Shown here piece after piece: positions 34,664 to 46,383 of a stretch of DNA of 53,956 nucleotides (the stretch's first letter is position 1; each line of letters begins with the position of its first letter). The position numbers and the translations under genes were made by a program. The notes under the pieces are model-generated. The model was not told the origin of the DNA, did no database searches, and worked only from the letters and a program-made list of their open reading frames with translations. This DNA is from Bacillota bacterium (GTDB taxonomy: Bacteria > Bacillota > Dethiobacteria > DTU022 > UBA8154): NCBI GenBank assembly GCA_012728375.1, contig JAAYFF010000007.1, positions 1-53,956 of the forward strand, read 5' to 3'.

Positions 34664-34996
34664 ATAAAAAAGCTCCCTCATCCTTTTCAAGGGACGAAGG
34701 AGCTTTATCTCCGCGGTACCACCCTTCTTGCCCAAATTGCGGGCCACCTCAGGCACATTTCTCATCGATAACGGGTTTGCCGTCCAACCTTAGTTAAGGA
34801 GATGAGGAATAGATATATTTTCCATAATTTAAAAAAAAATCTATAGAACATCTATTCCCAATCTTCTTGTTCAGGCAGGAACTCCAGGGTGACGAGAAAG
34901 ACATCTTCCCACCGCCTTTGCAGCAACCGGCGGTTCTCTGTAAGGGTAAGAAAAGACTCCCCATATCCCCATCATTGTTTTACAGATATATAATTG
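34664..34996 (-). ncRNA. T-box riboswitch leader of the ilv-leu operon
   Basis: The minus strand has the hallmark T-box sequence AAGGGTGGTACCGCG (34712-34726), followed by a terminator. Upstream it has the Stem I features ACAGAGAACCGCC with a matching GGCGGT, and a long A/T-rich linker. Such leaders bind uncharged tRNA through a specifier codon and the NCCA end, and raise transcription on starvation. The operon makes an Ile, Leu or Val specifier likely; I could not assign the codon by eye. Confidence 0.9.
34665..34706 (-). terminator. T-box terminator hairpin
   Basis: On the minus strand AAAGCTCCTTCGTCCC pairs with the AGGATGAGGGAGCTTT side, with TTTTTT after it. The 5' arm overlaps the T-box antiterminator region, so tRNA binding would block it. 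Confidence 0.85.
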
Positions 34997-35002
34997 TTAT
35001 TT

Positions 35003-35032
35003 ATTATATATGCTGCAGAACTTCCTTGTCAA
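35003..35032 (-). promoter_or_regulatory. Sigma-A-type promoter of the ilv-leu operon
   Basis: On the minus strand TTGACA (35027-35032) and TATAAT (35003-35008) are separated by 18 bp. Transcription would start near 34996 and produce the T-box leader of about 330 nt. Confidence 0.85.
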
Positions 35033-35073
35033 TGAAAAACCTTATTTTCTCTTTATTTCTTTAACTATTTCCC

Positions 35074-36546
35074 TTACGCACAGGGATAAACAAAATGCTT
35101 CTCATCCTCTGACAAAAAAAGTGTCTCGTCCACGGCATAGAGATTTTCCAGTTTTAGTTCCTGTCGGGCTTCAGGCCGGGACATCCCTGCAGCCAATTTT
35201 TTTGAAATCGCCCCTTTTTTTCTCTGTTTAAAGAAAGCCATGGCTTGCTGGGGAAATAAAATATAGGTGAGAACATCTTCCTCTTTTTCCAAATAAGCCC
35301 CCAATTCTTCCCTCGCCTTATCCATCTGGGGCTCAAGGAGGTCTGCCGGTCTTCCCTGAAACGGTTCTTCATCTTTAAGGACTTTTTTCAGCAGATCCGG
35401 GTCCACTTCCCCGGGCGGTTTCCCGTAAAGACCCTTCAGGTAATTCTTAACCTCCGTCAGGGTAACCTTGTAGCGCTCGCCGGTAATAATGTTCATCACA
35501 GCCTGGGTTCCCACAATTTGGCTGGACGGAGTTACAAGGGGCGGATAACCAAGTTCCTGGCGAACGCGGGGAACTTCCTCATAAACCTTATCCATTAAGT
35601 GTGAAGCATTCTGGGCAGCCAGCTGGGAAGCCAAGTTGGAAAGCATGCCCCCTGGAATCTGATAATTAAGTACAGCGGTGTCAACTCCTATTTGCAGAGG
35701 AACCTCGTAATTGCCGCGGATCTTTTTAAAATAGTCATCAATATGGGCTATTAGTTCCAGATCCAGCTCAGTATCGTAAGGTGTACCCCGCAGGGCAGCC
35801 ACAATAGTGTCCACTGCCGGTTGAGATGAACCCTGCGATATACTTGATGTGGCCGTATCCACAACATCGCAGCCGGCTTCAATAGCCTTTAAATAGGACA
35901 TGGCAGCCATACCGCTGGTAAAATGAGAGTGCAATTGTACAGGAATTTTTATATTGCTCTTAAGTTTTTCCACAAGCTCGTAGGCATGATAAGGAGTGAT
36001 TAAACCGGCCATATCTTTAATGCAAAGGGAATCGGCACCTTTCTTTTCCATCTCCACAGCCAGATCTACAAAGTAGTCAATATTGTGCACGGGGCTGATG
36101 GTATAACTGATAGTTGCCTGAACATGTCCCCCGGCTGCTTTGACAGCCTGCATGGCCTTTTCCATATTCCGAATATCATTAAGCGCATCAAAAATGCGCA
36201 CAATATCAATTCCGTTTTTAACAGCCGCCTTGGCAAAAGCATCTACGACATCATCTGCGTAGTGGCGGTATGCGACCAGATTTTGTCCCCTAAGGAGCAT
36301 CTGCAGACGTGAATTTTTTGCATATTCCCTTATTTTTACGAGTCTTTCCCAGGGATCTTCGTTCAGATAACGCAAACAGGTGTCAAAGGTAGCGCCGCCC
36401 CATACTTCCAGGGAGTGGTATCCAACTTTATCTATCTCCGGTAGAATTGGAAGCATATCCTCGGTACGCATTCGAGTAGCCATCAGGGATTGGTGTGCAT
36501 CTCTCAGAGTAGTATCGGTTATTCCGACTTTCTTTTTTCTTTCCAT
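35074..36546 (-). CDS. pycB: Carboxyltransferase subunit (pyruvate carboxylase subunit B / oxaloacetate decarboxylase alpha type)
   Basis: The 490-residue protein has GITDTTLRDAHQSLMATR (metal- and substrate-binding), the lysine in DSLCIKDMAGLITPY and LHSHFTSGMAAMSYLKAIEA, then the conserved carboxyltransferase C-part up to residue 460. It is shorter than full OadA or PycB because the biotinyl domain (EAMKM motif) is absent. The biotin carrier would have to be a separate protein. No biotin carboxylase or Na-pump subunit lies in the window, so carboxylase and decarboxylase cannot be told apart. Confidence 0.85.
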   Translation of the reverse strand: MERKKKVGITDTTLRDAHQSLMATRMRTEDMLPILPEIDKVGYHSLEVWGGATFDTCLRYLNEDPWERLVKIREYAKNSRLQMLLRGQNLVAYRHYADDVVDAFAKAAVKNGIDIVRIFDALNDIRNMEKAMQAVKAAGGHVQATISYTISPVHNIDYFVDLAVEMEKKGADSLCIKDMAGLITPYHAYELVEKLKSNIKIPVQLHSHFTSGMAAMSYLKAIEAGCDVVDTATSSISQGSSQPAVDTIVAALRGTPYDTELDLELIAHIDDYFKKIRGNYEVPLQIGVDTAVLNYQIPGGMLSNLASQLAAQNASHLMDKVYEEVPRVRQELGYPPLVTPSSQIVGTQAVMNIITGERYKVTLTEVKNYLKGLYGKPPGEVDPDLLKKVLKDEEPFQGRPADLLEPQMDKAREELGAYLEKEEDVLTYILFPQQAMAFFKQRKKGAISKKLAAGMSRPEARQELKLENLYAVDETLFLSEDEKHFVYPCA

Positions 36547-36564
36547 AGATTTCCTCCTCTTCTT

Positions 36565-37926
36565 TTAGCGGCGGGCATATTCCGCTGCTGACCGGCCGGC
36601 CCTTCCGGCAAGAAAAATTGTCTCGCTTAAAGCCATGCCGGGAAGCATTCCTTCACCATGAAGACCCCCGGTAATCTCTCCTGCTGCATAGAGCCCCCGG
36701 ATAATTTTACCTTCGCCGTTTTTTATCTCCCCCAGGGGGGTAACGGAAAGCCCGCCGGGAGTATAATCAACACCGACTTTTACATAAGAAATATAATATG
36801 AAGATTGGAAAGAAAAGTGCCCGGCGGAAGCAGGAGGCTCTGTAAGCCCACAAAACGATGCCAATCTATCCGGGGTATTAATGAGCTGAAAATATTCCCT
36901 TTCTTCCAAACCCAGTGCAATCTTTTCAGAGACCAGTACAAAAGCTTTCCCTTCCGGAGACCTTAAAATAAAATCCGCAATTTCCTCCAATGAAACCGTC
37001 CCGGGTAAAACATGCCCTTCGCCGTTAATATAAAAAGTTTTATTGCTCTTTACCAAAGAAAATTCTCTAAAGTGCTCCTTAAAAGGATTATATAATAATA
37101 TTTTTTTATTTAAATAATCGGTCTGTAAAAAATCCGCTTCCAGTTCGAGGGCAAGCCTTAGCCCCTCCCCCTTTTCCTCAGGACGCAAAGAAATGAGATT
37201 ACCCTGCGGAAGATATTTATGGCGACTGAAAATATCCCCGCAATAGCCGCCGTCTGCCAGAATGGCTCCCTGTATGTAAAAGGGAAATGTTTCCCCTTTC
37301 TCGTTCTCCAAAATAAGCCTTTGGACCCTTTCCGGTGAACAATGAATTTCCCGTATCCTTTCACTGCGGAAAATTACTCCTGCTTTTTCTGCTTTTTCCA
37401 GAAGCAAGGTCTGAAACTTTTGGCCGGCCCCGGGAAAAGTAGAAAGATGGAAGTAAGGCTTTTCAGCGGGATCAGGAAGGCTGTCAAATTCGATTCCACC
37501 GTAATAGCGGGCCAATTCGTAAAATAAATGTGCTTCGCTGACAAAAGCCTCGAGCAATAGGGGTTCGGCTACGCCTTTTCCTTTTTCCTGAATTTCTTTT
37601 TGAAAATCTTCAGCGGTTAAGTCAATCCCACGTTCAAGCTGACTCGGTGTCGAGATAGCTGCCAGACCTTCCGCAACCAGAAAAGACGTATCCTCCAGAA
37701 GTTCCCTTCCATTGGAGAAAAGATAAACCTGGGCACCCGCGCCTGCGCCTTCCAGGGCCGATATAAGGGCAGCCGTAGTCCCTCCGATGACAGCAAGGTC
37801 CCCTCCCTGGGGAACTGAAGGAATTTCTTCACCTTTTTTTAACGTAATGTAAGATATAAAAAGAATGGAAAGAAAAAGAATCAGCAAAAGTGTAACCGTC
37901 GCTGAGCTCCCTCTCATCTGCAACAC
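36565..37926 (-). CDS. Membrane-anchored FAD-dependent oxidoreductase (FAD_binding_2 type)
   Basis: The 453-residue protein starts with a hydrophobic helix (about 10-27, VTLLLILFLSILFISYI) and then a FAD-binding fold, GGDLAVIGGTTAALISALEG, whose glycine motif is GGTTAA instead of GxGxxG. The C-terminal motif LYAAGEITGGLHGEGMLPGM to AL is typical of fumarate reductase-like flavoproteins. The helix points to a membrane or extracytoplasmic location. No FMN-binding or haem domain is attached, and no substrate can be named. Confidence 0.75.
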   Translation of the reverse strand: MLQMRGSSATVTLLLILFLSILFISYITLKKGEEIPSVPQGGDLAVIGGTTAALISALEGAGAGAQVYLFSNGRELLEDTSFLVAEGLAAISTPSQLERGIDLTAEDFQKEIQEKGKGVAEPLLLEAFVSEAHLFYELARYYGGIEFDSLPDPAEKPYFHLSTFPGAGQKFQTLLLEKAEKAGVIFRSERIREIHCSPERVQRLILENEKGETFPFYIQGAILADGGYCGDIFSRHKYLPQGNLISLRPEEKGEGLRLALELEADFLQTDYLNKKILLYNPFKEHFREFSLVKSNKTFYINGEGHVLPGTVSLEEIADFILRSPEGKAFVLVSEKIALGLEEREYFQLINTPDRLASFCGLTEPPASAGHFSFQSSYYISYVKVGVDYTPGGLSVTPLGEIKNGEGKIIRGLYAAGEITGGLHGEGMLPGMALSETIFLAGRAGRSAAEYARR

Positions 37927-37952
37927 CGGCCCTTTTACCCTTTATCTGCTTT

Positions 37953-40430
37953 TTACTCCCGTGATAAAACGGCAATATTAGCCACTTTATCCTCCGGGGA
38001 TAGGCGGATCAGGGTTACTCCCCGGGCATACCTGCCCTGGACGGGAACCTGGGAAATTTTTCCTCTAATAATATTGCCCCGGGCAGTAATGATAATAAAT
38101 TCCTCTTTCTTTTTCACCGGGTGAACGCCGCATAAAGAACCTGTTATCTTACCGGTTCTTATGGAAATAGTACCTTTGCCGCCCCGGTTTTGCGAACGAA
38201 ATTCTTCTATTTTTGTTCTTTTTCCATATCCTTTTTCCGTAACAAACAGAAGCTCAACATCATCGCTAGAAACCAGGCTCATCCCAACCACTGAGTCTCC
38301 ATCGGAAAGGGAAATACCTTTGACACCCCGGGCTGTTCTGCCTAAAGGCCGCAGCTGTTCCTCTGAAAAACGGATTAACAATCCATCTGCCGTGGCCAGC
38401 AAGACATCAACATTTTCTCCTGTTTCTTCCTGTTGGGTCGAAGCGTCTTTTTCCTCCAGCTCCTCAGGCGGCATTTTAACGCGCTTTACTGAAATCAATT
38501 CATCGTTTTTTTCCAGGACCAGGGCGATGAGGCCTGACCGCCGTGCTTCTGCATATTCTCTCAGCCTGGTTTTCTTTACAATGCCGTTCCTTGTCGCCAT
38601 AATGATAAAATCGTTTTCTCCATACTCGACAAGGGGAAAAACAGCTGTGATATATTCACCGCTTTCCAAGGGAAGGAGATTAATAATTGCCGTCCCCCTT
38701 GCCTGCCGGCCCGCTTCCGGAATTTCGTAAACCTTAAGGGGGTATACCTTCCCGTTGTTGCTGAAGCACAGAAGCAGATCCCGTGCGGAGGAAACAAAAA
38801 GATGCTCCACAAAATCTTCTTCACGGATGCCGTGGGCCATCATCCCCCTTCCTCCCCTGTGTTGGCTGCGGTATGTGGAAAGGGGGATTCTTTTCATATA
38901 ACCCTGATTGGTCAGCGTTATGACGACTTTTTCCTGCGGGATAAGATCTTCAACATCAATCTCTCCCTCATCCGGAACAATTTTCGTCCGCCTTTCATCC
39001 CCAAATTTCTTCTTAATTTCCTGGAGTTCCCTTTTAATTTCTCCCAGAATAAGTTTTTCGTCGGAAAGAAGTGCCTTAAGATAGGCGATTTCTTCCTTTA
39101 AGGAAAGATATTCCTCATCCAGTTTCCGGCGCTCCAGCGCTGTCAGCCTCTGCAGGCGCATATCCAGGATGGCCTGGGCTTGTTTTTCGCTTAACTTAAA
39201 TTCCTGGATCAGCCCGTCCCGTGCACTGTTCACATCCGCCGAACTGCGGATAAGATCAATAATGCGATCTATATGATCAAGGGCAATGCGCAGCCCTTCC
39301 ACTATATGAGCCCGATCTTCGGCTTTGCGCAGCAGAAAAAGGGAACGCCTGGTTACAATCACCTTTTGATGTTCGAGATATGCGCTCAGAAGTTCTTTGA
39401 GGCTCAGCACTTTCGGCCTGCCATCGTCCAGGGCCAGTAAAATAATGCCAAAGCTCTGCTGCAGGGGAGTGAATTTATAAAGCCGGTTCAAAATGACCTT
39501 GGGGCTGACCCCCTTGCGCAGCTCAATGACAATACGCACGCCATCGCGATCCGATTCATCCCTTAAATCGGCAAGCCCTTCAATCTTTTTTTCTCTAACC
39601 AGGTCCGCAATCTTTTCAATGAGTTTGGCTTTGTTTTGCTGATATGGTATTTCGGTAATAAGCAGCCTGTCACGGCCTTCTTTTGTTTTTTCGATAACTA
39701 CTTTTCCCCTGATCTTGATCGTGCCGCGTCCCGTTGTATAAGCTTCTTTTATCCCGTTAAAGCCTAGAATCTCCCCCCCGGTGGGAAAATCAGGGCCCTT
39801 GATAAAGGTAAGGAGTTCTTCAATAGAGATCTCAGGATTTTCAATTACCATATTCAGGGCATCTATTACTTCCGAAAGATTATGAGGGGGAATATTGGTG
39901 GCCATTCCCACAGCAATTCCCGATGAGCCGTTGACTAAAAGGTTAGGAAAGCGTGAGGGCAAAACAGTCGGTTCTTCCAAAGTCTCATCAAAATTTAAAC
40001 GGAAATCAACCGTTTCTTTGTCAAGATCCCTTAACATTTCCATAGCGAGGCGTGAAAGTCTGGCTTCCGTATAGCGCATTGCTGCCGCTGAGTCCCCGTC
40101 CATGGAGCCAAAGTTGCCCTGCCCGTCAACCATTGGGTAACGGGTGGTAAAATCCTGGGCTAAACGAACCATTGCGTCATAAACAGCCTGATCTCCGTGG
40201 GGATGATATTTCCCCAGCACTTCCCCCACAAGGCGGGCTGATTTTTTATGGGGTTTATCCGGCGTGAGGCCCAAGTCCTGCATCGCATAAAGAATGCGCC
40301 GGTGAACCGGCTTTAAGCCGTCCCTGACATCGGGAAGCGCCCGGCTAACAATAACGCTCATGGCATAATCTAAAAAAGAATTTTTTACTTCTTCATGAAG
40401 GGGAATAGAGCGAATTTTTTCTTCAAACAT
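37953..40430 (-). CDS. gyrA: DNA gyrase subunit A
   Basis: I choose ATG 40430 (product [20 protein letters not shown]..., 825 residues) because GGAAGG lies ten bases upstream. The DNA-cleavage tyrosine is in [15 protein letters not shown]. The C-terminal pinwheel has the GyrA box QHRGGRG and a second QNRGGKG. In the quinolone-resistance region the sequence is [17 protein letters not shown]: glutamine stands where E. coli has Ser83, while the second key site keeps Asp. It lies 171 bp downstream of gyrB. Confidence 0.96.
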   Translation of the reverse strand: MFEEKIRSIPLHEEVKNSFLDYAMSVIVSRALPDVRDGLKPVHRRILYAMQDLGLTPDKPHKKSARLVGEVLGKYHPHGDQAVYDAMVRLAQDFTTRYPMVDGQGNFGSMDGDSAAAMRYTEARLSRLAMEMLRDLDKETVDFRLNFDETLEEPTVLPSRFPNLLVNGSSGIAVGMATNIPPHNLSEVIDALNMVIENPEISIEELLTFIKGPDFPTGGEILGFNGIKEAYTTGRGTIKIRGKVVIEKTKEGRDRLLITEIPYQQNKAKLIEKIADLVREKKIEGLADLRDESDRDGVRIVIELRKGVSPKVILNRLYKFTPLQQSFGIILLALDDGRPKVLSLKELLSAYLEHQKVIVTRRSLFLLRKAEDRAHIVEGLRIALDHIDRIIDLIRSSADVNSARDGLIQEFKLSEKQAQAILDMRLQRLTALERRKLDEEYLSLKEEIAYLKALLSDEKLILGEIKRELQEIKKKFGDERRTKIVPDEGEIDVEDLIPQEKVVITLTNQGYMKRIPLSTYRSQHRGGRGMMAHGIREEDFVEHLFVSSARDLLLCFSNNGKVYPLKVYEIPEAGRQARGTAIINLLPLESGEYITAVFPLVEYGENDFIIMATRNGIVKKTRLREYAEARRSGLIALVLEKNDELISVKRVKMPPEELEEKDASTQQEETGENVDVLLATADGLLIRFSEEQLRPLGRTARGVKGISLSDGDSVVGMSLVSSDDVELLFVTEKGYGKRTKIEEFRSQNRGGKGTISIRTGKITGSLCGVHPVKKKEEFIIITARGNIIRGKISQVPVQGRYARGVTLIRLSPEDKVANIAVLSRE

Positions 40431-40601
40431 ACCGTTTAAACCTTCCAAAATGTTTTCCTAACCTTTCCATGTAAAAATACTTGTAAGTCTATAATTGGCA
40501 GTTTCAAATTATTTTATCATATCTTTACCGCTAAAGAAAAGGAAAAAGCACAAACGCCCGGCAATAAAAGCGCTGCCCGGTCTTTATAAGCTCTTGAAAA
40601 C

Positions 40602-42802
<2,201 letters not shown>

Positions 42803-42845
42803 TTTTTCCCTCCTGATTTTTTATTCATCCCTTTAACCGGTGCTT

Positions 42846-43787
42846 TTATTTATAAAATATATTATAATCGTTATTATTCTCAAGTTTATCGACTTCTAAG
42901 TGCTTGAATAAACCGCCGAAATCCTTTAAAGCCCGAAATTCATCCTCCGGTTGAATGAGCGATGGCTCTTTTTCTGCAACAAAAACAATATAATGCAGAA
43001 TTATTTTTTTTAGTTCTTTCTTCTTTTCTTTATCGTGAAGGCCATCCTCTGTGCTTAACCTCATGATCTGCTCAAAATATTTTTTTCTGATTTTTTCTTT
43101 ACAGTATTGATATAATTCTTTGCGGGGAGGAAATGTATTTTTTTTAAGATCATTAAAAGTGAGCCACGGCCTTTTCTCGAAGAAAACTTCCAGTAATTTT
43201 ATCCATTTTTCGTATTCCCTGAAACAAAATAAACAGAGGTCTTCCCGTATTTCATTTTTATAACACGGCACACCGCATACCCGGCAGGAAATTGCACCTT
43301 CCTCCCGTTTAATCTTTTGCTGCAGGTAAGAATGTTTGCAAAGATCTCTAAATTTTTCTTTGTAAACCCAAGGGACCGTTTCCACTAATTTTTCAATCTT
43401 ATCTAATTCTTGCTGCTCAAGTATTATCTTTTTACCTGTTTTCCTATTTCCCGCAGAATTGCTTTTTTCGCTCGCATAGTTAATTTCTCTTTCTTGCTTA
43501 ACGCTTCCTGCATTGGTCATTTTGATTCCTTTAATTGCTTCAAAACCAATAATTTTATTAAAATCGTCCTTTATTTTTTCCCGGAGCATTGTCAGGTGAT
43601 ACAACCAATTGCTGTCGTAAACCTCAACCCACAACACTCCTCCTTTAAGGGCTAGAGGGCGGGCATACCGGCAAATATGTCTGCCAACTACTTCCGGCCA
43701 TTTTTGTAGCCATTTTTCTTGTCTGATTTGCTCCTGTAAGCCAATCTTTTCAAAATAAAAATCCAGTACCTTTCCAAGTTTATCCAT
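42846..43787 (-). CDS. DUF721 (DciA-like) protein with zinc-finger-like C-terminal extension
   Basis: The 313-residue protein starts with a DUF721 domain (about 1-95): LGKVLDFYFEKIGLQEQI, WPEVVGRHICRYARPLA and LWVEVYDSNWLYHLTMLREK. DciA, the same family, helps load the replicative helicase. The C-terminal 200 residues are unusual: they hold two CxxC pairs (CRVCGVPC and CLFCF) and long basic helices. Position beside recF and dnaN fits a replication or repair role. The family is clear; the function of the extension is not. Confidence 0.75.
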   Translation of the reverse strand: MDKLGKVLDFYFEKIGLQEQIRQEKWLQKWPEVVGRHICRYARPLALKGGVLWVEVYDSNWLYHLTMLREKIKDDFNKIIGFEAIKGIKMTNAGSVKQEREINYASEKSNSAGNRKTGKKIILEQQELDKIEKLVETVPWVYKEKFRDLCKHSYLQQKIKREEGAISCRVCGVPCYKNEIREDLCLFCFREYEKWIKLLEVFFEKRPWLTFNDLKKNTFPPRKELYQYCKEKIRKKYFEQIMRLSTEDGLHDKEKKKELKKIILHYIVFVAEKEPSLIQPEDEFRALKDFGGLFKHLEVDKLENNNDYNIFYK

Positions 43788-43805
43788 TTTTCTGCTCTTT
43801 AATTT

Positions 43806-44957
43806 TTAAATAACAGATTTTATCGTTCCTTCATGTATTTTAAAAAGTGAAAAGGGGATACCTTGCCCGATGAAGCTGTCATCAAGAATTTCATCAAGGG
43901 AAAAAGTGATAAAAGTTTGCTGGGCTTCCTGAAAAAGTAAAAAACATTGTTTTCTTCTTGTATGGTCCAGCTCGGAAAAAATATCATCAAGTATAAAAAT
44001 CGGTTTTTCAAAATTGCGGCTGTAAAATTGTATCTGTGCTGCTTTTAAGGAAATAATAGCGCTTCTTTGTTGTCCCTGTGAAGCAAATCGCCTTGCTTCC
44101 TTTCCTCCCATTAAAAAAGAGAAATCATCTTTATGAATACCCACAAGGGAAAAACCTTTTTCACTTTCCTCCTGCTCTGCTGCGGAGATTTCTCTTTCCA
44201 TCTCTCTTTCAATTTCTTTAAGCGTCCCCATAAGATCAGTTTTGATGGAAACGCCGGGCCGGTACTCCAGGGATAAACGCATATTACCTTTTTCATTGTT
44301 GTCGTTTTTAAATAAATGGTGAAAATTATGAGCGGCAAGCTGTCCCCATATAGAAAGAAATCGAGCTCTTTGCTGCAGTATGCGGCTGCCAAAGTAAGTA
44401 ATTTGTTTATTCCAGGGGACAAGAAGTTCACGGTCAATTTTTTTTTGCAGTCTATTTATTTTTAAGAGCCTGTTTTTTTGCCGCAAAGCTTTTTTATAGC
44501 GCTGAAGGCAATCCCGGTAAAACAAGCTTAATTGTCCTATCTCTCTGTCGAGAAAAGTGCGGCGTTCTTCGGGACCGCGTCTTATTAAGTCAAGATCATC
44601 GGGTACAAAAAAAACAATTGGACTAAAATTTAAGCTTTCGCCTTTTTGTATTAACCTCCCGTTGATTTTAGCCACTTTTCTTTTTTTTTCCAGTTCATAA
44701 CCCACTTCAACCTTAAATAATCTTTTTTTAAAAACAATATTGCCATGTAAAAAATAATACGGTTTATTCCAGCAGACCATATCGCTTTCTTTTAAGGTCC
44801 GAAAAGACTTTCCTTGGCATAAGTAATAAATTGCCTCCAGAAAATTGCTCTTTCCTTGGCCGTTGGCTCCTTGAATAACTGTAAGACCTGTCTGAAAATG
44901 GACCGTTTCTCTCTTTAAATTACGAAAATTTATAAATTGCAAATCCTTGACAAACAA
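43806..44957 (-). CDS. recF: DNA replication and repair protein RecF
   Basis: RecF is an SMC-like ATPase that helps load RecA at gaps. The product begins MFVKDLQFINFRNLKRETV if TTG 44957 is used, which follows AAAGAGGTG and matches the usual start; GTG 44966 is an alternative, three codons longer. Walker A is QGANGQGKSNFLEA, the signature is FASQGQQRSAIISLKAAQ, and Walker B is IFILDDIFSELD. Length 383 is normal. It follows dnaN by about 24 bp; the S4-domain gene (yaaA) often found between them is absent. Confidence 0.94.
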   Translation of the reverse strand: MFVKDLQFINFRNLKRETVHFQTGLTVIQGANGQGKSNFLEAIYYLCQGKSFRTLKESDMVCWNKPYYFLHGNIVFKKRLFKVEVGYELEKKRKVAKINGRLIQKGESLNFSPIVFFVPDDLDLIRRGPEERRTFLDREIGQLSLFYRDCLQRYKKALRQKNRLLKINRLQKKIDRELLVPWNKQITYFGSRILQQRARFLSIWGQLAAHNFHHLFKNDNNEKGNMRLSLEYRPGVSIKTDLMGTLKEIEREMEREISAAEQEESEKGFSLVGIHKDDFSFLMGGKEARRFASQGQQRSAIISLKAAQIQFYSRNFEKPIFILDDIFSELDHTRRKQCFLLFQEAQQTFITFSLDEILDDSFIGQGIPFSLFKIHEGTIKSVI

Positions 44958-44981
44958 GCAAGGCACCTCTTTAAATAATAA

Positions 44982-46136
44982 TTAAGAAACGTTTTTTTCT
45001 GTTTTAATTGGTAAAACGAGGTAACGGTACAGGTAAGAGTTATTATCTTCTCTTTTATCCTGGATAAAAACACAGGGACCAAGGGGGCCATTAAACTCAA
45101 TGCGAACAAGATCATCATCTAAAAATCTTAGCGGCTCCAAAAAAAATCTCGCATTGAGAAAAATTTCCTCAAGATTTTCCCCTTCTTTTTTATCCAATAA
45201 AATTTGCTCATCCATCCTTCCCAGCTCGGAGGCGGCTCGAACTATTAAATATTCATCGTCAATCTGCAATGAAATCATCTGGTTTAAACTTGATGACAGC
45301 AATGTCGCCCTTTGAATCATTCTAGCCAGCATTTCCTTGTTGACCAAAATTGCTGTGGAAAAAGACGGAGGAAAAACAGTTTTTAATTCCGGATATTTGT
45401 CGTCTAAGAGCCTGCTGGAAAAAATAAAATTTTTGTAGAGAATAATCAGTTCATTATCTTTAAAATAACATTGTATTTCTTCATCGGAATCTTCAATAAT
45501 TTTAACGATATCATTTAATAATTTTCCAGGCACCAATAATCTAAATGGTACAGTTTCTTTCTGCATTATATATTCTTTTTCATAAAGAGCCAAACGATAA
45601 GTATCCGAAGCAAGTGTGTATAATTTTTGCTCAACTCCGTCCAGTTCTAATAATACTCCTTTAAAACCCGGTTTTCCCTCATCCTGGGAAACGGCAAAAA
45701 TAACTCCTTTTAACATATGTATAAAATCTTTAGCTTTAAAAAGCAGGCATGACCACGAAGACCATTGTTCCTCTTCTGAAAATGGAGGATATTCCTCCGG
45801 TTCTATTCCATAAAGAAAAAAATTAGCTTTACCGCTATTTATTTCTAACCTAAAACTGTCAGGATCCATTTTAATTTCTACATCTTCTTCGGGTAATTGT
45901 CTTAATATATCAACAATTTTTTCCTGGATAACAATACTTCCTGTATCAATTATTTCTAAATTATTAATATTTGCTTTGATACTTAACTCGAGATTATTGG
46001 CGATAACAATAAGCTCTTTATCTTTAGCTTCCATAAAAAAGCCTTTGAGGATTTGCATGGGAGTTTTTATGGGAACAGCTTTTTGCACAACAGAAAAAAT
46101 TGACAAAAGATTTTCTTTGTTAGCTTTAAGGTGCAC
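44982..46136 (-). CDS. dnaN: DNA polymerase III sliding clamp (beta)
   Basis: I choose GTG 46136 because AAAGGAGGTAC lies just upstream; the product then begins MHLKANKENLLSIFSVVQKA and has 384 residues. Three clamp domains can be followed: GSIVIQEKIVDILRQLP, FKGVLLELDGVEQKLYTLAS-DTYRLA and a C-terminal FNGPLGPCVFIQDKRED. The C-terminus is YLVLPIK followed by seven residues. It lies 248 bp from dnaA with origin sequence between them. Confidence 0.95.
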   Translation of the reverse strand: MHLKANKENLLSIFSVVQKAVPIKTPMQILKGFFMEAKDKELIVIANNLELSIKANINNLEIIDTGSIVIQEKIVDILRQLPEEDVEIKMDPDSFRLEINSGKANFFLYGIEPEEYPPFSEEEQWSSWSCLLFKAKDFIHMLKGVIFAVSQDEGKPGFKGVLLELDGVEQKLYTLASDTYRLALYEKEYIMQKETVPFRLLVPGKLLNDIVKIIEDSDEEIQCYFKDNELIILYKNFIFSSRLLDDKYPELKTVFPPSFSTAILVNKEMLARMIQRATLLSSSLNQMISLQIDDEYLIVRAASELGRMDEQILLDKKEGENLEEIFLNARFFLEPLRFLDDDLVRIEFNGPLGPCVFIQDKREDNNSYLYRYLVLPIKTEKNVS

Positions 46137-46383
46137 CTTTGTACCTCCTTTAAAAATTTTTAACATTTAACTGTTATTTATAATATTTTTTTATAAAAAA
46201 GTAATAATAATATGTGCTGTGGATATTGTGAAAAATGAATTTAAAAGTGTATAAACAAGGGATTTTTTATGTGGAAAAAAGTTGATTTGTTATTAACATA
46301 AAAACATCTTTAATAAATTTAAGAATAAATTAACAAGTTTTCACATAAAATTAATAGTTTACAAACAAAGTTATCCACATAAA
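46137..46383. other. Origin-region spacer between dnaA and dnaN with DnaA boxes
   Basis: This very AT-rich gap has an exact DnaA box TTATCCACA at 46371-46379, and near-matches TGTGGATAT (46218-46226, box ATATCCACA on the other strand) and TGTGGAAAA (46270-46278). Runs of A and T dominate 46170-46340, suitable for unwinding. Together with the cluster at 47785-47828 it forms the bipartite oriC layout known from Firmicutes. Confidence 0.75.

Noticed and set aside
34841-34980. Specifier codon of the T-box
   Set aside because: The Stem I pairing could not be settled by eye, so I do not name Ile, Leu or Val.
40449-40601. Hairpin between gyrB and gyrA as a terminator
   Set aside because: The CCGG-containing arms near 40557-40580 do not pair well over more than four bases.
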